Origin: Gentiana macrophylla
Lineage: Eukaryota > Streptophyta > Magnoliopsida > Gentianales > Gentianaceae
Assembly (NCBI GenBank): GCA_026214975.1
Contig: CM047806.1
Coordinates: 84,615,599 to 84,679,598 of the forward strand
DNA: 64,000 nucleotides
Direction: 5' to 3'
Positions 57,960 through 64,000 of the stretch are shown piece after piece; position 1 is the stretch's first letter; the number at the start of each line of letters is the position of its first letter. The position numbers were made by a program, and so were the translations under genes. Below the pieces are notes generated by a model that made no database searches, had not been told where the DNA came from, and was given only the letters and a program-made list of their open reading frames with translations.

Positions 57960-58313
57960 ATAATGTGCATAATTTGGAGGAAAGGTAAATGGAAGACACC
58001 ATTGATGATTTGAGGGAGATAACAACATGAACACCCCGGAGAGGAACAATGGTTGAGGAGGTATTAAGCGGCACTACGCGAGATAATGCGGAATAAATTC
58101 CCGCACAATGGTGGCGTTGTACACCCTGCAGGAGCCCCAGGAAAATCGAGACCATCCCGTCGGACGATGCTGGCTGGTGTTGAGCATAGCAAATCTTCCG
58201 ACGGTTCAAACCCGCTTCGAGGCGAGGAAAGGAAGATCACTAAGCAGATAGAAAATTGGAAATGGCAAGAGGCGAGGCATCACGAAAGAAAATCGAATTG
58301 TGAAATCATCCAT
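57960..58313 (-). pseudogene. Second TATA-led minus-strand frame, cassette 2
   Basis: A TATA box (CTATAAACGG, 58,381-58,390) lies about 70 bases upstream of an ATG in strong context (GCCGCCATGG, start at 58,313). The frame, broken after about 35 codons, resumes in others and includes VYNATIVREFIPHY, similar to TSTLVREFYSA of cassette 3. It is probably a diverged copy of the same type of ORF. Nothing definite can be said of its function. Confidence 0.35.
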
Positions 58314-58390
58314 GGCGGCGGAATAATCGAGAAAATGGAGTAGAGTTATGATATGCGAGAGGAAAGCGTGAGAAAGCCCTCCGTTTATAG

Positions 58391-59079
58391 CGAAAAATAA
58401 ATGATCAACGGAGGAAAAAACTTTTGATCAAGCGGCGCAGGCGAGGCGCTGTTGATTCCGAAAATCGAGAAATCTCATTAGCGATGAGGCGATTATCGAA
58501 GCGGTAGCGTGCTCACGGTTTCCCAAGCGTCGACGAGGAAAATAATGGCGGTGGCCAAAGCGTCACGACTTTATGACGGGGCGTGGCGAAGTCGAACCAT
58601 CAAATCATAAGAAGGACATCGCCAAAAGCGTGCGGTCCCACTCGGGCAAGGAAGCCGCATCAAGCCGCGAGGCTGCGAGCGAGAGAAGGATGGCTAAAAA
58701 CTTGTTTTGACCAAGTCCATCATCAACCTTGTTCGAAACAAAGGAGCGCGGTGAAACTTTTCAAACATTGCGGCGGGTTATCCGAACAAAGGATGTCTCA
58801 ATTGTTTTAAAGCTCAGCGTCAAACTCGACCTTACCAAAACCAGAGAGGGCGTATTTAGCGCTACAAAGCTACAAAGCGCGGAAAACTTTTCGTCTCGGC
58901 GATTCCGGATACGAAGGCTACCGACCTCACCGACACGAGGGGACCGCACACATATAATACATTGAAAGCAAAGCGAACTTGAAAGGGCGCAAGACAAGCA
59001 AAAATCAAGCACCATTCAAAATACAAAGTCACAATAAAAGGTATAATGAAGGCCGGGCCGAAGGATAGCGGCCGAACTC
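58391..59079. other. Spacer between minus-strand cassettes 1 and 2
   Basis: No recognisable protein on either strand, although short frames such as 58,729-58,965 plus are open. The composition matches the neighbouring cassettes. Confidence 0.35.
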
Positions 59080-61997
59080 ATGAATACAAGCGAAATCAAA
59101 ATAAGTCAAATCAAGATTGTTTATACGAAGGAGGAGTCTCTACATGAAGCCAGTCAAATTCAAAAATTTGTCACACTCTCCTCGGGACTTTTGCCCTCTT
59201 GGCGCCAATGGCGGCGGCCCGCATCTCGCCGCGACAAGCTCGAGCTTCTTTCTCCATCTCGACATCATGCCACGAAGATTTCTTTCATTGATTGCGGGGA
59301 TCCCAAATCGGCTGCCACGCTTCCAAGTTTTTGACCCGGAAATCCTCAATCGCAGGCGTGATGTAAGGAAGGTCGAGGGTGAAACACCCTCGGCTCAGGA
59401 TCATCTGGTCCATAAGTAGCCAATCCTGCAAGGTTTCGGAGTTTGGGGCACCTTCACGAGCGCCTTAAGGCACCTCGAGGCATGGTAAAAACCCTGATCG
59501 AATCCATCCGGCCAAGGCATCACCAACTGCGGGCGATGCTCAGTGGCGGCTCCAGACTCAACCAACTTCGCTCTTGACGATCGACAAGCTCATGGGCCTC
59601 CATCACGCTTGGCAAGAGCCTTATCCTCTCCGACTCGGCGAGACTTTTGGAGATCGGCGCATGATTGAGCCTTCGAAATAAAGTCGAACTTGGCCACAAG
59701 CTTTTTCTCTCTGCTCTGCGCGTTAAGCCCGATCCGCCTCGGCAACCATCTTCGTCTTCATCTCTCTAGCCTATCGACTCGCCTCTTTCATCACGAGTCC
59801 ACTCGATCTGCTTAAGCTTGGTGGCAACCTAAAAATAAAAAAAAAAAAAAAAAAGCTTAGAACGAGAAAACTCAACAAAGGAAAACACAAAGAGAGATGC
59901 TTTTCCGCTTGCTTAGCCGTGGTCGTAAAGACCAAGTGTTTGAACAAAAATTGCCGACTAGATGAAGGCCCAGAGAGAAATTGTCGACGCCGCCACACGT
60001 CGGTCTGATGCAGGCTCTACATTGATAGCGCCATGACCGACCATCGAGTTGAGGGCATCGGGCGGTTTAACCAATTCGCGAGAGGAATCACATCGAAATA
60101 GAAGCGAGATAACTCCTCATTTGTCTTAGAAGAAAGAAGGTCGCCAGGAATTCATGGTCCAACCATAGGGCGGCTTCCCCTTGAATCACGGGAACCTTCA
60201 TCTTATTTGAATCCTCCTGCACCGACCGGTAGTGGCCAGGCTCGGCGCGCAATAACCACTGCGGGGCGTTCGGTCAAATCATCGGCCCACTACCTCAGCT
60301 GAGCCTCGACCACCTTACGCCCGACCCGGACTCCTGAGCAATGGGTCGGTGAAAACTTGATCGAGGCTCTTCCTCGTCTACCAAGGCGGAATCTTTCCTC
60401 CCAGTGGTCTTTTTCTCTTTGCCTGCCCGACCCGCGGCGGTTTCTTCACCTCTAAGGCCGCGGCGGATCACGGTCGATTGGCAACAAGCGGCACCGCCGG
60501 CAATGAACACAACCAGGCGGCCCCGCGCGGATGTGCCTTCACCAGCGAGGCGTCTTCCATACTCACGGCAGGAGAGGTTCATGGGCTCACGGGCACCCAA
60601 CAAGGCACATCGAGCTTTCTTCTCATCCACTAAGGCGGTTCATTATAGCATTCACATTCGTGTTGGCGATCACCATGGTACTGCAGAACATGAGGAAAAA
60701 TAGTCAAAATCCCCAAAATAAATGAACAAAGCTACCGAAAAAGAGTTGGAAAAGAAAAATGAAATCAAAGGAATTACTAGCCAGGCCGCGCGCCTCAATC
60801 CCGTCTGAGATCGACCTTTGGGTAGGAAACACCTCCCATGATGGCACTCGGCATACCAATCCTCATAAACACCCAGGTTGGATGCTTTCACTGCAGGCTA
60901 GCGATGATAGGTCCGGGGAATACCGGCTACACAACAAAAGGGGCCTTCATATCAATCAAACTTCTCCGGTGAAAGTCCCTTTACGAGTCTCACTCTCTCA
61001 TCCCGGCCGAGAAATTCGTGAAGCTTCTCAAGAAGTTCTGCTCAACATGGTGAGAACCTTGGACACGACAACCTTGATTACGCCTCTTTTGGGGCGAACG
61101 TCAAACTTAGGGAAGGGCCACGGACTTCGACTCACTGACATGGCCCTCGTGTTCCAACCTCGGACCTTATTGAAGTCGATGTAAAGCGAGCGACATTTCT
61201 TTGCTCAGTGGCGGAAATTGCTTGAATCAACCTTATTCGTGACGGCTTTCTTGAAGGTATAAAACTTGAAACACCTTCATCGAGGATCGTAACCCAAGAT
61301 CACGGCAAAGAGCGATGAAAGCCATAACCACCGGACGGCGCCAGGGGTAAAATCACGAGGAAGGGCGCTGAAGCCCACATGACCTCGACGAAGAAAGGGT
61401 CAAATGGCGGCTGAGACCAGCCATAAAATGATCAAAAACAAAACCGGACCATCTTTCTTCAACCTCGCGCCGGCTCGGTTCTCACGGCGTCTCGAAGCCG
61501 CTAAAAGCGGATGTCGGAGATATATGAAATCGAGAGAAGGCTAGGGGTCCCTAAGGCGAGAACAAATGGCATGTAACTGCCCGATCCTGTTTGTCAAGGC
61601 GTCGATTTCATTGTCCTCCTTAAGGGGCCTCGACATTGCGAGGTCTAGGAGTCTTCTTGCTTTCCTTAGGTTCTCCACATTATCACCGCCTTCTGATTCG
61701 GCTGGGATCTCTCGGACCAACCGCACTTTGGGGCGAGGCACTGCAACCCTGGCGGATCTCTTTGAAACCTCTTTAACTCCTGGGGGCCCTGACCGAAGAG
61801 GCAGAGCTTTCTTTTCCGGTAGCTTACGAGATGCGAGACCTCAAACCACCAGGTTGCGAGGGAACCACTTGGGCCAACACCAAATCATCCTCCGTACTCT
61901 CGCCCGTCGCCTACACCGGAACTAGTACTCACTTATCATTGGCATCTTGAGGCATAGCCATGAACACCGTCATCATCGCTATTTCACGATCTGCCAT
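59080..61997 (-). pseudogene. Coiled-coil gag-like protein of a plant gypsy-type transposon, cassette 1
   Basis: The minus-strand start at 61,997 (MADREIAMMTVFMAMPQDAN) is followed, with frame changes, by AVPRPKVRLVREIPAESEGG (61,760 onward), a basic helix ending IGQLHAICSRLRDP, FYTFKKAV (61,258), KLHEFLGRDERVRLVKGLSP (about 61,000), then a heptad-rich part (KMVAEADRA, REKKLVAKFDFISKAQSCAD) and a C-terminal WPDGFDQGFYHASRCLKAL plus DWLLMDQMILSRGCFTLDLP. This architecture, a globular N-terminal half and a long coiled coil, is that of plant 'putative gypsy-type transposon' proteins. Many frameshifts are present. It has its own TATA box and a 5' UTR intron. Confidence 0.5.
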
Positions 61998-62009
61998 TTA
62001 TCGGACATC

Positions 62010-62335
62010 CTACAAAAGAAAAGAACGAGGTGGATAAGACATCACCGGGGCCAGTAACCGGGCGAGATCATCGAACCAATCCATCTCGACACCCGATCTT
62101 TTCATCTTACAAGCGAACCCCACCAATCACGAGGAGCAAACATTAAGTGAAACCCATTCTGGACAACCGCGCCTTAACTCAATTTAAGGATCAGGCTATT
62201 CATTTGCCCTGGGCCGACCGGAAGGATTGTCAAGCGAGGAAGAGAGCAGCGAGTATAAACTCAATTACACCAACCCAAATAATAATAAAGCCAGGCTTAG
62301 AGGAATGCTATAAATCGAGAAAGAAGCAGACTTAC
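62010..62335 (-). other. Probable 5' UTR intron of cassette 1
   Basis: On the minus strand a good donor (GTAAGT at 62,335) and an acceptor with a polypyrimidine tract (TTTTCTTTTGTAG, ending at 62,010) bracket 326 bp just upstream of the start at 61,997. The exon before it begins downstream of the TATA box. Confidence 0.45.
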
Positions 62336-62482
62336 TTGATGATTAGCGAGAGACCTGGCGAGGCGAGAGTAAACCTTGAAAACCTACACGGAAATCGCCT
62401 GCGTCGGAGGCGTCCACTTGAAGCGGCCGATAAAATTGCTAAAGCGAGAAATCGGAAAGTGTTTGGGGTTGGGCAACTCTCA

Positions 62483-62492
62483 CTTTATATAA
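62483..62492 (-). promoter_or_regulatory. TATA box of cassette 1
   Basis: TTATATAAAG on the minus strand, about 150 bases upstream of the 5' UTR intron donor. Confidence 0.5.
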
Positions 62493-62734
62493 GAAGAAAA
62501 ACAAATCCAGCGGTCCACCGCCCGTAGATCAAGGGATAAGATTACGGCGGGATTTTCAAATTTGAAATTTGGGATTTGCCGTCATTACGCACAAATACCC
62601 GAAGGTCACGGGCCAATCAGGCTCGCGGCGGAGTCAGCGTGAGTCTTTTCCACAAAACTCACATGTAAGTGGGAATCGGGCAAAGCGAGCCGTAATGAAT
62701 ACTTGCCAGGGCCGACATAATGTGAACTTCGCCC

Positions 62735-63660
62735 AATCGACTTGAATCAGGCTAGGCTAAAAGCCCAAGATGCCAAATCCTCGAAGCTTAGGCTATCCAT
62801 GCCCACTTCTACGAACCGCCCGCAGGCTGAGCTAAAAGCCCAAGATGCGAATCAATGAAGTCAAGGCTACTCTTCAAATCGACTTGAATCAGGCTGGGCT
62901 AAAAGCCCAAGATGCCAAATCCTCGAAGCTTAGGCTATCCGCCAGTGCAACCATGCAGGCTAGGCTAAAAGCCCAAGATGCGAATCCAATGAAGTCAAGG
63001 CTACTCGCCCAAATCGACTTGAATCGAGGCTAGGCTAAAGCCCAAGATGCCAAATCCTCGAAGCTTAGGCTATCCGCCCAATTCTGAACCGCCACAGGCT
63101 AGGCTAAAAGCCAGATGCCAAATCCTCGAAGCTTAGGCTATCCGCCCGATTACAACCGCATGCAGGCTAGGCTAAAAGCCCAAGATGCGAATCCAATGAA
63201 GTCAAGGCTACTCGCCCAAATCGACTTGAATCGAGGCTAGGCTAAAAGCCCAAGATGCCAAATCCTCGAAGCTTAGGCTATCCGCCCGATTCAAACCGCA
63301 TGCAGGCTGAGCTAAAAGCCCAAGATGCCAAATCCTCGAAACTTAGGCTATCCGCTGATTGCAACCGCCCGCAGGCTAGGCTAAAAGCCCAAGATGCCGA
63401 ATCCAATGAAGTCAAAGGCTACTCGCCCAAATCGACTTGAATCGAGGCTGCAGGCTAAAAGCCCGAGATGCGAATCAATGAAGTCAAGGTTCTTGCCCAA
63501 ATCGACTTGAATCGGCTAGGCTAAAAGCCCGTGATGCCAAATCCTCGAAGCTTAGGCTATCCGCCCAATTCTGGCCGCCATGCAAGCTGAGTTAAAAGCC
63601 CAAGATGCGAATCCAATGAAGTCCGAGGCTACTCGTCAAAAATCTTGCCTCGCCGTTGAC
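62735..63660. repeat. Two-type ~70-bp tandem array
   Basis: About 13 units begin with CAGGCTAGGCTAAAAGCCCA followed by AGATGC. Type A continues CAAATCCTCGAAGCTTAGGC and type B continues GAATCCAATGAAGTCAAGGC. The types mostly alternate, giving a higher-order unit of about 140 bp. The array lies 240 bp upstream of cassette 1. Plus-strand frames through it are by-products of the repeat. Confidence 0.85.
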
Positions 63661-64000
63661 TAAGCAAAAGGATCGAGGTATCGAATCAAAAGAAAATGGA
63701 ACCATCCAATAAGTGGCGATCTTAAGAAAGTACTCCCGCCTTGTTTGAGAAATGCCAAGGGTGCGGAGTAGGGGCCGATGATAGGGATATTCTAATAATG
63801 ACTCGGATTATCGCTCGATCGCGGGATACCGGTGAGCGCGTGTCGGACGGCGGCTCGCGCTCAGAGTAAAGAGGGGCGACAACCGCCGGGACAATCCGCT
63901 GCATATGGTGCCTCCCCGAGTTGAGTCGCCCCGGCTCATTGTGAATTGAGCATTCGATATGTATTCGCATCACCGATGTCCTTTATCATAATTATCTAAC
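63661..64000. other. Unassigned GC-rich end of window
   Basis: No repeat, LTR end or recognisable protein. The minus-strand frame at 63,722-63,973 has no domain. Confidence 0.35.

Overview
This is nuclear DNA of a flowering plant, most likely a eudicot. It is AT-rich, has one spliced gene with plant-type introns, and is packed with plant LTR retrotransposons (Athila-like and chromovirus-like Ty3/gypsy, Ty1/copia), Stowaway-like and Harbinger-like MITEs and a Mutator-like element. I could not identify the species. No tRNA, rRNA or CRISPR array was recognised. Only one host gene is evident: a minus-strand two-KH-domain RNA-binding protein gene at 16,533-23,215 (eight coding exons, about 772 codons). 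A one-base deletion lies in its first KH domain. Everything else is repeat-derived or unassigned intergenic DNA. Layout, left part: 1-2,021 is a minus-strand LTR whose element (tRNA-Asp-type primer site) runs off the left edge. 2,022-4,200 is a decayed coiled-coil gag-like retroelement fragment. 4,246-5,575 holds four different tandem-repeat blocks, one with an exact 179-bp period, followed by a minus-strand LTR at 5,618-6,384. 6,877-7,906 is a solo copia-type LTR with a Stowaway-like MITE inside it. 8,216-9,618 is a chromovirus-type LTR followed by degraded sequence to 12.6 kb. 12,612-14,078 is another solo LTR, 14,177-14,452 a Harbinger-like MITE, and 15,332-16,256 a Mutator-like element with a 9-bp target duplication and a possible captured host-gene fragment. 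Middle part: 24,607-27,600 is a small non-autonomous gypsy element that keeps its protease but has lost the rest of pol. 28,150-42,450 is a gypsy pol relic split by a complete minus-strand copia element (29,202-41,661, TSD CTTTG). The copia carries one solo LTR in its interior (30,952-32,759, TSD GCACA) and another in its right LTR (39,615-41,430, TSD CCCCA), so the insertion order can be read directly. Right part: 42,591-48,340 is an Athila-like non-autonomous element with a double zinc-knuckle protein. Its truncated 3' LTR is fused to the pol of a second Athila-like element (48,341-51,650). A related LTR with its own primer site and gag remnant follows (53,648-56,340). The last 7.7 kb is GC-richer and holds three minus-strand, TATA-led, now broken open reading frames resembling plant transposon-associated proteins, then a 0.9-kb tandem array. 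The genes do not form a pathway: the window is one host gene in heavily nested retrotransposon DNA. LTR ends, target duplications and exon junctions were read by eye; family assignments come from motif recognition and were not checked by database search.
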